Assembly: GCF_040276065.1 (NCBI RefSeq)
Contig: NZ_JBELOI010000005.1
Span: 1 to 64,000 of the forward strand
DNA from: Castellaniella sp040276065
GTDB lineage: Bacteria; Pseudomonadota; Gammaproteobacteria; Burkholderiales; Burkholderiaceae_B
Length of the DNA stretch: 64,000 bases
Direction of reading: 5' to 3'
Positions 1-8,100 of the stretch are shown here, piece after piece. The position numbers and the translations under genes were made by a program. The notes beneath the pieces are model-generated. The model was not told where the DNA came from. It worked only from the letters and a program-made list of their open reading frames with translations, and ran no database searches. Numbering within the stretch: the first letter of the stretch is position 1; the number at the start of each line of letters is the position of its first letter.

Positions 1-63
1 TCGGGGGCGTCCTGATCGGGTCTCGTTCAACAACCTACATTCTGACAGGTCCACGGGACTTGT

Positions 64-519
64 TCAGATGTTCCTTAGAGCTTCGTCATGACCGTGAACA
101 ATAAATACGCGAGTTGAATCTTTTGGGATAGACCCTCTTGCTTTTTCTGATGCAGCAGTATTCTGATGCAGCACTTCTTGTGAAAAATCGTACTCGTCAT
201 TCCCGATGTCTAGGCGGAGAGAATCGATGAAGGCCAAAGATGGTTCTCCATCCTCGCGCATAAAGACATCGTAATCGCTCTCTGATCCGCCACGAAAGAA
301 GACGCCGTGGTGCAATTTTCTGTCCAGCATTGCGCGTGCGCCAGGAAAATTCTCATCTAGAAACTTATCGATCTGGCGTCGCCAGGCCGCAAAGCGTTCG
401 CGCCCAAAGTCAGAGCCACGCTGCGAGTACGCACTTGCAACATCAGCAACAAGACGATCTTTAAATTTTTCCAGTTGGTCTAGTGCCTGCTGTTTATCCA
501 TTTTACGGGAACCTCTCAT
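64..519 (-). pseudogene. Truncated TIR-like nucleotide-binding domain protein
   Basis: The frame encodes 151 residues. It ends with VFIVHGHDEALRNI, the first strand of the TIR-like fold (PF10137-type proteins), and then meets a stop codon at 64-66. Intact relatives carry roughly 120-150 more residues after this HGHDE motif, and none of the three frames in positions 1-63 continues a TIR domain. The gene therefore looks broken, probably by an insertion or deletion junction at about position 66. The N-terminal part (GGSESDYDVFMREDG region) resembles the helical/beta leader of TIR-effector proteins. Such proteins act as NAD-degrading or nucleotide-sensing defence effectors. The initiating Met is either residue 1 or the internal MDKQQ (501). 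Confidence 0.6.
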
Positions 520-862
520 TGGTAGCTAACGTAGTGTATTCCGCAGAATCTGCGGGATACACTGGATCATGCGGAATACTCTGAACACTGACTCCTCCTG
601 GAGGTGGTTTACAGCCTGGGTTTGCAGGCGTAGAGCTGCTTAAATATCTAAGTATAAAATTTTCGCGAAATCCCGCGAGCTTCAGGTAGACGAACTATAG
701 CTTGCGAGCGAGTAGAGTCCGAGTTCTTCAAAGCATCTTTCGGACTGCGAGCAAGCCGGGTTGTGACCCAATGGCCGCTCTTGTGAATGGTGCTTGCCGT
801 CGGCTTGGGCGAAGCAATTTTGTGACGAGTGGAACCACTGAGAAACTAGGCATGCACTCAGC
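520..862. other. Intergenic gap containing a cluster of GTATTCCGC repeats
   Basis: This 343-bp gap separates the TIR remnant from the retron reverse transcriptase. At 533-546 and 550-563 it has a 14-bp inverted repeat with one mismatch and a 3-nt loop (arms AGTGTATTCCGCAG and CTGCGGGATACACT). A further copy of GCGGAATAC lies at 571-579. No convincing gene is seen: the short frames here do not resemble proteins. The repeats could be a transcription terminator, an insertion-sequence end or a recombinase site. Confidence 0.5.
533..579. repeat. Inverted/direct repeat cluster (GCGGAATAC motif)
   Basis: There are three copies of the core GCGG(A/G)ATAC or its complement, at 537-544, 553-560 and 571-579. 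The first two form a near-perfect hairpin with 14-bp arms. Terminal multi-repeat patterns like this are common in IS21-family ends, but no transposase is adjacent, so the identity is open. Confidence 0.5.
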
Positions 863-1771
863 TCAAAGCATGGACTGCTCCAAGCGCTTACGAAATCCCG
901 GTTCAATGTTTTCTGCGAACGCTACAAAACCCTCTAGTGCCTGGGCTTCTTCTGCACTCAACCTTCCATGGATTTTTCGATGGAACATGGCCCTAATTAG
1001 CCTTTTTCGGTCTCTACCAATTGAAATGCTGCCTGAAGGAGTTAGAACAAGACCCGTTACCACCCGTTTGCTTGCTCGCGAGGCCCTTACAACCTTAGCC
1101 ATATTTAGTTCTATGCGCGGGTATGCTAGGTCACGTAATAACTGCTTGACTACTTCAACGTAGCGATCCAACTTACCTGGCTCCGCCGCAGACAGCGTAA
1201 TGTCGTCAGCGTACCTGGTGTAGGTTACATGCTCATCGTTTGCAATGTCCCCAAGTAAGCGGTCAAAATCATACATCAGGCTGTTCGACAACATTGGAGA
1301 GGTCGGCGCGCCGATACATAATCGAAGAGGGTATTCTCGCCGTGGCATCCAACAGCATGTATGGGCTATGATTTCTCTAGCCGACTCCCCAAGAAAATCA
1401 GCGCAGTAATGTTCGAGATGGGTTTGAATATCGTGCTTAACGATAGATGGAAAATAATTCGAAAAATCTAGTTTCAGTAAGTGCCGGCTATCGCGGTGAG
1501 CAGTCGCGTTCGCCCTGATTGAAGTGCCAGTCATATAAGCGGTGGCGGCCTCATGGATGGGCAAGCGATCTTTTAAATAGCGAATCAACCAACGCTGAAT
1601 CGTTTTAACTTCACGGGCCGGCTGAGCGACCTCCCGCATCCCTCCCGATTTTTTAGGAATGTAGAAGACCTTGTACCGCAGCGGAGCGGTTCTTGTGAGC
1701 AAAGAAATATGCGAAGGCAATATACCAAGATCCGCTGCCATCTGAAGAATGATATCTGGTTCACGCTGCAT
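863..1771 (-). CDS. Retron reverse transcriptase (Ec86/Sen2-type)
   Basis: RNA-directed DNA polymerase that copies the msd part of the retron RNA into msDNA. In 302 residues it shows the catalytic YADD at 187-190, LDFSNYFPS around 101-109 (motif A), IGAPTSP around 153-159, and two retron-diagnostic signatures: NAxxH (NATAH, 88-92) and VTG (238-240). Size and motif order match retron RTs rather than group II intron RTs; there is no maturase or HNH domain. The start overlaps the end of the effector gene by 11 bp, so the two are translationally coupled. In Ec86-type retrons the RT-msDNA complex holds the adjacent effector inactive until phage interference releases it. Activity in this strain is inferred. 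Confidence 0.92.
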   Translation of the reverse strand: MQREPDIILQMAADLGILPSHISLLTRTAPLRYKVFYIPKKSGGMREVAQPAREVKTIQRWLIRYLKDRLPIHEAATAYMTGTSIRANATAHRDSRHLLKLDFSNYFPSIVKHDIQTHLEHYCADFLGESAREIIAHTCCWMPRREYPLRLCIGAPTSPMLSNSLMYDFDRLLGDIANDEHVTYTRYADDITLSAAEPGKLDRYVEVVKQLLRDLAYPRIELNMAKVVRASRASKRVVTGLVLTPSGSISIGRDRKRLIRAMFHRKIHGRLSAEEAQALEGFVAFAENIEPGFRKRLEQSML

Positions 1772-2690
1772 GTCGCCCTCGCACCTCTTGAATTGCTCTG
1801 AATCGTTTTTTATCTCCTTTCTCGTACTCCGATAGGAGATCTGTGCGGAAGCGCATTAAATCGAATGGACCATCTTGAATGCTAAGGCGGACAAAATGCT
1901 GCGGCTCAACGCTGATATAGAACCGTTGATCACCCTTTGGTTCCATCGCTAATAGCTTGACTCGCTCCAGCAAAAATAATGTCTGTTTTAGATTCGTTTC
2001 ACTGCATTCAATTCCAAGCCCTACGAGCAGTTGACGTAACTCGCGAAGAGTCAATGCCGAACATAGGTTCAAAAGATCGCAAATTAGCAAAGCGATGTCT
2101 AGCCATCCACCTGGATTTAACACTCTTTCAGGCATTGCTTGCGAGGCCCTGAATCGAATCGCATCGGCCAGCTCTGTTTGTATTTCTGTGGCGACATCAG
2201 GATCAAAAATAGAATATCGGCCCTGTGGTTTTGTCCAGCGATGGCACTCCGCCAGATTCTCGTGCGTCTTTTCAAGATAGTCGATCGGGCCGAGCTTGAT
2301 AAAGGATCCGCTTTGATAATGATCGGTCTCGATGAATATCAGAAGCTTCTTATTGAACTCTTTGATCGCAGAAAATAGGCCAAGTTCTGCAATGGATCCG
2401 GCGCTTTCCAACACGACAACGATTACCGAAGACAGCTCGGCGAGATGTCTTTCAAAAGACACTAAGTCGCGATACGTTGCCTCATGGGACCAGTCCTTGT
2501 AGTCCTCCGCAACACGAATTCGTGCTTCAAAAGCGTCGTCCTTTGCCAGTTCACGGTGGATCGCATCTCTAATGGATAGTGGCTTAGCCGACCGGATATC
2601 AGTCGGACCTCCGCACAAGAAAATAAAACCCTCGTAAGGCTTTATCCTTGAGGTCGCGAGATTCAGTTTGGCTAAAAGAAGATCTCGCAT
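1761..2690 (-). CDS. Retron effector: nucleoside deoxyribosyltransferase-like with C-terminal winged helix
   Basis: The 309-residue protein matches the two-domain plan of the Ec86/Sen2 (RcaT-like) effector. The N-terminal NDT-like domain has FLCGG at 24-28, the catalytic-region ESAGSIAELGLFS at 95-107 and SFIKLGP at about 129-135. All three correspond to conserved blocks of the Ec86 effector (FLCGG, ESxGSxxELGxFS, SFIxxGP). Residues of about 205-265 look like a winged helix-turn-helix. Members of this family are toxins that deplete or modify nucleotides to abort phage infection. The gene order RNA - effector - RT is the same as in Ec86. The start ATG lies 21 bp after the predicted msd end. 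Confidence 0.85.
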   Translation of the reverse strand: MRDLLLAKLNLATSRIKPYEGFIFLCGGPTDIRSAKPLSIRDAIHRELAKDDAFEARIRVAEDYKDWSHEATYRDLVSFERHLAELSSVIVVVLESAGSIAELGLFSAIKEFNKKLLIFIETDHYQSGSFIKLGPIDYLEKTHENLAECHRWTKPQGRYSIFDPDVATEIQTELADAIRFRASQAMPERVLNPGGWLDIALLICDLLNLCSALTLRELRQLLVGLGIECSETNLKQTLFLLERVKLLAMEPKGDQRFYISVEPQHFVRLSIQDGPFDLMRFRTDLLSEYEKGDKKRFRAIQEVRGRHAA

Positions 2691-2710
2691 CGGACAAATT
2701 CGCTTAAAAA

Positions 2711-2876
2711 GCGTTCTTACCTTTAAGATGCTGCGAAAGCGGCTTCGGGTTTTTCGAGTGCTCGCAGGAAAACGCGAAGCCGCTTTCGCAGCTTAAATGC
2801 ACCCAATTATTGCAAGTCTGGCGAAGCGCCCGACATATCCACGTAACCCTTGACGTAGAAACGCGTAAGAACCGCC
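2711..2876 (-). ncRNA. Predicted retron msr-msd non-coding RNA
   Basis: Directly upstream of the effector, the sequence has every element expected of a retron RNA. The a1/a2 stem is formed by 2865-2876 (GUAAGAAC complement, with a gcg/cgc extension) and 2711-2720; the core 8 bp (2865-2872 with 2713-2720) is perfect. A GCG right after a1 could supply the branching guanosine, as in Ec86 (UUAGCG). Short msr hairpins follow (ACGT/ACGT, GGCG/CGCC, TGCA/TGCA). A long msd hairpin has perfect 18-bp arms at 2730-2747 and 2775-2792, extended inward by a T-run/A-run pairing and a CGAG/CTCG apex. The exact ends are inferred. Confidence 0.85.
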
Positions 2877-2878
2877 AA

Positions 2879-2907
2879 AGGTTAAATCAGACTACATTTG
2901 CTGTCAA
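2879..2907 (-). promoter_or_regulatory. Predicted retron promoter
   Basis: On the minus strand a perfect -35 TTGACA (2902-2907) is followed after exactly 17 bp by TAACCT (2879-2884). This would start transcription at about 2872-2876, the 5' end of the a1 arm. The fit between promoter and RNA end supports both predictions. Confidence 0.65.
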
Positions 2908-3098
2908 TCTGAAACGACGTGTTTTGGTGTTGTTTGGCCCGCAATTACTGCTTTGGGTCGATTGCTGCAGATGACATGACCAGTTTGGAGCCAACCTCAT
3001 GATCCTTCCCGGAAAAGCGTTGCGACTTGTGCTTCTGCTCCAATACCTTGTTCAACAAACGGTGGTTTTCTGAACAGATGAAAATATCGCAATTTTTC

Positions 3099-3123
3099 TG
3101 TCATTTTCAGAAGACGACTGCAC
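3099..3123 (+). repeat. Tn5053-family terminal inverted repeat, tni end (IRt)
   Basis: A 25-bp terminus beginning TGTCATTTTCAGAAGACGAC, identical as recalled to the IRt of Tn402/Tn5053 elements. It lies 117 bp upstream of the tniA start and is where TniA would bind and cut. Confidence 0.92.
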
Positions 3124-3239
3124 CATTCAGCGCGGTTTGAAGCCTCTTGTGCATACGGCTCCTGACAGCCAGATATCAGGACTCCTCTGCACGAAACTCG
3201 TCTATGCTCAATACTCGTATGCACCAAAGCGAGATGAGC

Positions 3240-4922
3240 ATGGCGACCGATACCGCACCGATTACCGAGCACGGCGTGGCCACCCTGCCAGAACAGGCAT
3301 GGGAGCGTGCGCGTCGTCGCGCGGAGATCATTGGGCCGTTGGCGCAGTCGGAGACGGTTGGGCATGAAGCGGCCGACGCGGCAGCCCAGGCATTGGGGCT
3401 GTCCCGGCGGCAGGTCTACGTCCTGATCCGCCGTGCCCGGCTAGGATCGGGGCTGGTCACTGACTTGGCTCTTGGGCAGTCGAGCGGTGGCAAAGGTAAA
3501 GGCCGCTTGCCGGAGTCGGTCGAACGAATCATCCGCGAGTTACTGCAAAAGCGCTTCCTGACCAAGCAGAAGCGTAGCTTGGCGGCGTTCCACCGCGAAG
3601 TTGTGCGGGCGTGCAAGCTGCAAAAGCTGCGGGTGCCGGCGCGCAACACGGTGGCTCTGCGGATCGCCGGCCTCGATCCGCGCGAGGTCACTCACCGCCG
3701 GGAAGGACAAGATGCCGCCCGCGACCTGCAAGGTGTTGGTGGTGTTCCGCCACCCGTCTCCGCGCCGCTGGAGCAGGTGCAGATCGACCACACAGTCATC
3801 GACCTGATCGTGGTGGACGAGCGCGACCGGCAACCGATTGGCCGTCCATACCTGACCCTCGCCATCGACGTATTCACCCGCTGCGTGGTTGGCATGGTCG
3901 TTACGCTGGAAGCCCCGTCCGCCGTCTCGGTCGGCTTGTGCTTGGTGCATGCCGCCTGCGACAAGCGCCCTTGGTTGGAAGGGTTGAACGTAGAGATGGA
4001 TTGGCCGATGAGCGGCAAGCCCAGACTGCTCTACTTGGACAACGCGGCTGAGTTCAAGAGCGAGGCGCTGCGCCGTGGCTGCGAGCAGCATGGCATCCGG
4101 TTGGACTATCGCCCGCTCGGGCAGCCGCACTACGGCGGTATCGTGGAACGGATCATCGGCACGGCGATGCAGATGATCCACGACGAATTGCCGGGGACGA
4201 CCTTCTCCAATCCTGACCAGCGCGGGGAATACGCCTCCGAGAAGATGGCCGCCCTGACACTGCGCGAGCTGGAGCGCTGGCTCACATTGGCGGTCGGCAC
4301 CTATCACGGCTCCGTGCACAACGGCCTGCTCCAACCGCCGGCCGCGCGCTGGGCCGAAGCTATCACGCGGACCGGCGTGCCAACCGTCATCACTCGCGCT
4401 ACGGCTTTTCTGGTCGATTTTCTGCCCATCATCCGCCGCACGCTGACCCGCACCGGCTTCGTCATCGACCACATCCACTACTACGCCGATGCGCTCAAGC
4501 CGTGGATAGCTCGGCGGGACCGCTTGCCTGCGTTCCTGATCCGGCGCGACCCGCGCGACATCAGCCGCATATGGGTGCTGGAACCAGAGGGGCAGCACTA
4601 CCTGGAAATTCCCTACCGTACCTTGTCGCACCCGGCTGTCACCCTCTGGGAACAACGACAGGCGCTGGCGAAATTGCGGCAGCAAGGGCGCGAACAGGTG
4701 GATGAGTCGGCGTTGTTCCGCATGATCGGCCAGATGCGCGAAATCGTTACCACTGCGCAGAAAGCCACGCGCAAGGCGCGGCGCGACGCGGATCGACGCC
4801 AGCATCTCAAGTCAACGGAACAACCTGTCAAAACCACGCCACCAGCGGACACGGACATGGCAGACCCGCAGGCGGACAACCAGCCACCTGCCAAACCGTT
4901 CGACCAGATTGAGGAGTGGTAG
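3240..4922 (+). CDS. tniA: TniA, DDE transposase of Tn5053 family
   Basis: Catalytic transposase of the Tn5053/Tn402 (Tn7-like, Mu-type) family. It binds the 25-bp ends and joins them to target DNA together with TniB and TniQ. The rve-type core shows the D-D-E residues in QIDHTV, LDNAAEF and GIVERI. An N-terminal helix-turn-helix region (ALGLSRRQVYVLIRRA) probably contacts the ends. The start at ATG 3240 gives 560 residues, matching the family length; an alternative ATG at 3234 is two codons upstream. It is followed by tniB with only two bases between the TAG and the chosen GTG. Confidence 0.95.
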   Translation: MATDTAPITEHGVATLPEQAWERARRRAEIIGPLAQSETVGHEAADAAAQALGLSRRQVYVLIRRARLGSGLVTDLALGQSSGGKGKGRLPESVERIIRELLQKRFLTKQKRSLAAFHREVVRACKLQKLRVPARNTVALRIAGLDPREVTHRREGQDAARDLQGVGGVPPPVSAPLEQVQIDHTVIDLIVVDERDRQPIGRPYLTLAIDVFTRCVVGMVVTLEAPSAVSVGLCLVHAACDKRPWLEGLNVEMDWPMSGKPRLLYLDNAAEFKSEALRRGCEQHGIRLDYRPLGQPHYGGIVERIIGTAMQMIHDELPGTTFSNPDQRGEYASEKMAALTLRELERWLTLAVGTYHGSVHNGLLQPPAARWAEAITRTGVPTVITRATAFLVDFLPIIRRTLTRTGFVIDHIHYYADALKPWIARRDRLPAFLIRRDPRDISRIWVLEPEGQHYLEIPYRTLSHPAVTLWEQRQALAKLRQQGREQVDESALFRMIGQMREIVTTAQKATRKARRDADRRQHLKSTEQPVKTTPPADTDMADPQADNQPPAKPFDQIEEW

Positions 4923-4924
4923 CC

Positions 4925-5833
4925 GTGGAAGAATATCCCATCATCGACTTGTCCCACCTGCTGCCGGCGGCCCAGGGCTTGGCCCGTCTCCCGGCGGACG
5001 AACGCATCCATCGCCTTCGCGCCGACCGCTGGATCGGCTATCCGCGAGCAGTCGAGGCGCTGAACCGGCTGGAAATCCTGTATACGTGGCCAAACAAGCA
5101 ACGCATGCCCAACCTGCTGCTGGTCGGCCCGACCAACAACGGCAAGTCGATGATCGTCGAGAAGTTCCGGCGCACGCATCCGGCCAGAGCCGACGCCGAC
5201 CAGGAGCACATTCCGGTACTGGTCGTGCAGATGCCATCCGAGCCATCGGTGATCCGCTTCTACGTCGCGCTGCTCGCGGCGATGGGAGCACCATTGCGAC
5301 CGCGCCCACGGCTGCCGGAAATAGAGCAACTGGCGCTGACACTGCTGCGCAAGCTCGGTGTGCGTTTGCTGGTGATCGACGAGCTGCACAACGTCCTGGC
5401 CGGCAACAGCGTCAACCGCCGGGAATTCCTCAACCTGCTGCGCTTCCTCGGCAACGAATTGCGCATCCCGCTGGTCGGTGTGGGCACACGCGACGCCTAC
5501 CTGGCCATCCGCTCGGATGACCAGTTGGAAAATCGCTTCGAGCCGATGATGCTGCCGGTGTGGGAGGCCAACGACGATTGCTGTTCACTGCTGGCCAGCT
5601 TCGCGGCTTCGCTCCCGCTGCGGCGACCTTCGTCGATTGCCACGCTGGACATGGCTCGCTACCTGCTCACGCGCAGCGAGGGCACTATTGGCGAGCTGGC
5701 GCACCTATTGATGGCGGCGGCCGTGGCCGCCGTGGAGAGTGGTGAGGAAGCGATCAACCACCGCACGCTCAGCATGGCCGATTACACCGGTCCCAGCGAG
5801 CGGCGGCGGCAATTCGAGCGGGAACTGATGTGA
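4925..5833 (+). CDS. tniB: TniB, ATP-binding transposition regulator
   Basis: AAA-type NTP-binding protein (MuB/TnsC-like) that activates TniA and helps choose target DNA. Walker A is GPTNNGKS, near residues 60-70, and Walker B is RLLVIDELHN. I chose the GTG at 4925 (302 residues, the usual length) because AGGAG lies 8 bp upstream at 4912-4916; a GTG at 4916 would also be in frame. The stop codon overlaps the ATG of tniQ by 4 bp. Confidence 0.94.
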   Translation: MEEYPIIDLSHLLPAAQGLARLPADERIHRLRADRWIGYPRAVEALNRLEILYTWPNKQRMPNLLLVGPTNNGKSMIVEKFRRTHPARADADQEHIPVLVVQMPSEPSVIRFYVALLAAMGAPLRPRPRLPEIEQLALTLLRKLGVRLLVIDELHNVLAGNSVNRREFLNLLRFLGNELRIPLVGVGTRDAYLAIRSDDQLENRFEPMMLPVWEANDDCCSLLASFAASLPLRRPSSIATLDMARYLLTRSEGTIGELAHLLMAAAVAAVESGEEAINHRTLSMADYTGPSERRRQFERELM

Positions 5834-7047
5834 AGCCAGCGCCACGCTGGCCACTGCATCCGGCACCCAGGGAAGCCGAAGCCCTGTCGTCGTGGCTCAA
5901 CCGCGTGGCCCTTTGCTATCACATGGAAGTGTCCGAGCTGCTGGAGCACGATCTTGGTCACGGCCAGGTTGATGACCTGGACACCGCGCCACCACTGGCG
6001 CTGCTGGCGATGCTCTCCCAGCGGAGCGGTATCGAGCTGGATCGGCTGCGCTGCATGAGTTTCGCCGGCTGGGTGCCTTGGCTACTGGACAGCCTTGATG
6101 ATCAGATTCCAGCCGCATTGGAAACCTATGCGTTCCAGCTCTCGGTACTGCTGCCGAGACTCCGCCGTAAGACGCGATCCATCACGAGCTGGCGTGCCTG
6201 GCTGCCCACCCAACCGATACACCGCGCCTGTCCGCTCTGCCTGAACGATCCGGAGAACCAAGCCGTACTGCTCGCGTGGAAGCTGCCCCTGATGCTGAGC
6301 TGCCCACTGCATGGCTGCTGGCTGGAATCCTATTGGGGCGTGCCAGGGCGGTTTCTCGGCTGGGAGAACGCCGACGCCGAACCGCGCACTGCCAGCGACG
6401 CGATTGCGGCGATGGACCAGCGTACCTGGCAGGCACTGACGACCGGCCACGTGGAGTTGCCGTGCCGACGCATCCACGCTGGATTGTGGTTTCGACTGCT
6501 ACGCACGCTGCTCGATGAGCTGAACACCCCGCTTTCGGCGTGCGGAACCTACGCGGGGTATCTCCGCCAAGTCTGGCAAGGCTGCGGGCATCCGCTGCGT
6601 GCTGGGCAAAGTCTGTGGCGACCGTATGAAACCCTGAACCCGGCAATACGGTTGCAGATGCTGGAGGCGGCGGCAACGGCAATCAGCTTGATCGAGGTGA
6701 GGGATATCAGCCCGCCAGGCGAGCATGCAAAGCTGTTCTGGTCCGAGCCCCAAACCGGGTTCACCAGTGGTCTGCCGGCGAAACCGCCGAAGCCCGAACC
6801 CGTCAATCACTGGCAACGGGCGGTCCAAGCTATCAGTGAGGCGATCATTGAAGCCCGGCACGACCCCGAGACGGCACGCTCGCTGTTCGCGTTGGCTTCC
6901 TATGGTCGGCGCGATCCCGCTTCCCTGGAACAGTTGCGCGCCACCTTTGCAAAGGAAGGCATTCCCCCGGAATTTCTGTCACATTACGAGGCTGATGGAC
7001 CCTTTGCATGTCTTAGACAGAATGACGGGTTAAGTGACAAATTTTGA
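5830..7047 (+). CDS. tniQ: TniQ, transposition target-site protein
   Basis: A 405-residue TniQ/TnsD-like protein required for Tn5053-type transposition. A zinc-finger-like CPLCL...CPLHG segment lies at about residues 135-160 (Cys-x2-Cys ... Cys-x2-His), as in TnsD/TniQ proteins that recognise target DNA. The ATG overlaps the tniB stop (ATGTGA). The gene ends 60 bp before tniR, and the space between holds the res site. Confidence 0.93.
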   Translation: MKPAPRWPLHPAPREAEALSSWLNRVALCYHMEVSELLEHDLGHGQVDDLDTAPPLALLAMLSQRSGIELDRLRCMSFAGWVPWLLDSLDDQIPAALETYAFQLSVLLPRLRRKTRSITSWRAWLPTQPIHRACPLCLNDPENQAVLLAWKLPLMLSCPLHGCWLESYWGVPGRFLGWENADAEPRTASDAIAAMDQRTWQALTTGHVELPCRRIHAGLWFRLLRTLLDELNTPLSACGTYAGYLRQVWQGCGHPLRAGQSLWRPYETLNPAIRLQMLEAAATAISLIEVRDISPPGEHAKLFWSEPQTGFTSGLPAKPPKPEPVNHWQRAVQAISEAIIEARHDPETARSLFALASYGRRDPASLEQLRATFAKEGIPPEFLSHYEADGPFACLRQNDGLSDKF

Positions 7048-7070
7048 CGACCAGAACTTTCCGGTGCACA

Positions 7071-7100
7071 CTGTCACATAATCGAACGTATATGTGACAG
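7071..7100. promoter_or_regulatory. Subsite of the Tn5053-type res site upstream of tniR
   Basis: A perfect 10-bp inverted repeat, CTGTCACATA (7071-7080) and TATGTGACAG (7091-7100), sits in the tniQ-tniR gap just before the tniR ATG. A related half-site, AAGTGACAAA, lies upstream near 7032-7041. This is the expected location of res for cointegrate resolution by TniR, and it probably overlaps the tniR promoter. Confidence 0.75.
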
Positions 7101-7107
7101 GTACAAG

Positions 7108-7722
7108 ATGCTGATTGGCTACATGCGAGTATCGAAGGCGGATGGCTCCCAGGCGACGGACTTGCAGCGCGATGCGCTGGTCGCGGCCGGTGTTGATCCG
7201 GCGCATCTCTATGAAGACCAAGCGTCCGGAAAACGCGAGGATCGTCCCGGTCTGGCGAGCTGTCTGAAGGCACTACGGCCAGGCGACACGTTGGTCGTTT
7301 GGAAACTGGATCGGCTCGGGCGCGACCTGCGCCATCTGATCAATACCGTCCATGACCTGACCGGACGCGGCATCGGCCTCAAGGTGCTGACCGGGCACGG
7401 CGCGGCCATTGACACCACGACCGCCGCCGGCAAGCTGGTCTTCGGTATCTTCGCCGCGCTGGCCGAGTTCGAGCGCGAGTTGATCGCCGAGCGCACCGTG
7501 GCGGGCCTGGCCTCAGCACGGGCACGCGGCCGGAAAGGCGGCCGGCCGTTCAAGATGACCGCCGCCAAGCTGCGGCTGGCGATGGCGGCAATGGGGCAGT
7601 CAGAGACCAAGGTCGGCGACCTGTGCCAGGAACTTGGCATCACGCGGCAGACCCTGTATCGGCATATTTCACCCAAGGGCGAGCTACGTCCAGATGGCGA
7701 GAAGCTACTCAGCCGAATTTGA
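7108..7722 (+). CDS. tniR: TniR, serine resolvase
   Basis: A 204-residue small serine recombinase that resolves transposition cointegrates at the adjacent res site. The catalytic serine is in GYMRVSKADGS (Ser9). The resolvase core continues through KLDRLGRDLRHL and FAALAEFERELIAERT, and a C-terminal helix-turn-helix (LGITRQTLYRH) follows. It is separated from tniQ by the res region and points toward the mer operon, which converges on it. Confidence 0.95.
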   Translation: MLIGYMRVSKADGSQATDLQRDALVAAGVDPAHLYEDQASGKREDRPGLASCLKALRPGDTLVVWKLDRLGRDLRHLINTVHDLTGRGIGLKVLTGHGAAIDTTTAAGKLVFGIFAALAEFERELIAERTVAGLASARARGRKGGRPFKMTAAKLRLAMAAMGQSETKVGDLCQELGITRQTLYRHISPKGELRPDGEKLLSRI

Positions 7723-7760
7723 TGCCGACATGAGGCGACGTAGCGAAAGCGTGGTTTGTC

Positions 7761-7964
7761 TCAATTTGACGGCGGCGAACCGCAAGCGTTCGGTTCGCCG
7801 CTCGTTTCGGTCGCAGTGCTGGCCCGCGCCTGGAAACGTTGATAACACTCCAGCCCGCAGAAGTGCTCGACGTACTCCGCGCCTTCCGGTGTGAAGGCGG
7901 CATCGAGCGGAATTTCCTTGCAGCACACGCAGCAACTGGTGGCGGTCGGATCATTTGCATTCAT
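7761..7964 (-). CDS. DUF3330 cysteine-rich small protein
   Basis: A 67-residue protein typical of Tn501/Tn21-type mer modules, downstream of merE. It carries a CCVCC cluster and a second FCGLEC cluster, suggesting metal (zinc or mercury) binding. The ATG at 7964 has GGAGG about 8-12 bp upstream on the minus strand. In Tn501-type elements this segment is the C-terminus of the EAL-domain gene urf2; here it could be made alone because urf2 has lost its middle. Function is unknown. Confidence 0.7.
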   Translation of the reverse strand: MNANDPTATSCCVCCKEIPLDAAFTPEGAEYVEHFCGLECYQRFQARASTATETSGEPNACGSPPSN

Positions 7965-8100
7965 GGTGGCACCCCTCCATTGACTGACGAAGACGGCGAA
8001 TGCCGCCGCCGGCATCGGCTTTGCGAACAGAAAGCCTTGCCCGCGCTCGAACGCTTGGGCCCTCCGCCGTAGTCCATCCATCCGGCCGGGAAGCGCTCAT
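7965..8100 (-). pseudogene. Remnant of urf2 (EAL-domain gene of mer transposons)
   Basis: The ATG at 8100 overlaps the merE stop and starts MSASRPDGWTT, the known urf2 N-terminus. The sequence then jumps, in another frame, to GQGFLFAKPMPAAAFAVF, which belongs to the end of the EAL domain. Nearly all of the c-di-GMP phosphodiesterase domain is therefore deleted and the reading frame is broken. Only the downstream DUF3330 segment remains readable. Confidence 0.8.

Noticed and set aside
682..1163. Short frames on both strands overlapping the end of the reverse transcriptase gene
   Set aside because: They overlap the RT coding end, lack ribosome-binding sites and resemble no family.
863..1771. 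Group II intron or diversity-generating retroelement RT
   Set aside because: No maturase/HNH domain, intron ribozyme or template/variable repeat pair was seen, while retron-specific NAxxH and VTG motifs and an msr-msd RNA are present.
3540..4805. A 421-codon frame antisense to tniA
   Set aside because: TniA is a well-known protein in the opposite frame; the antisense frame is not protein-like.
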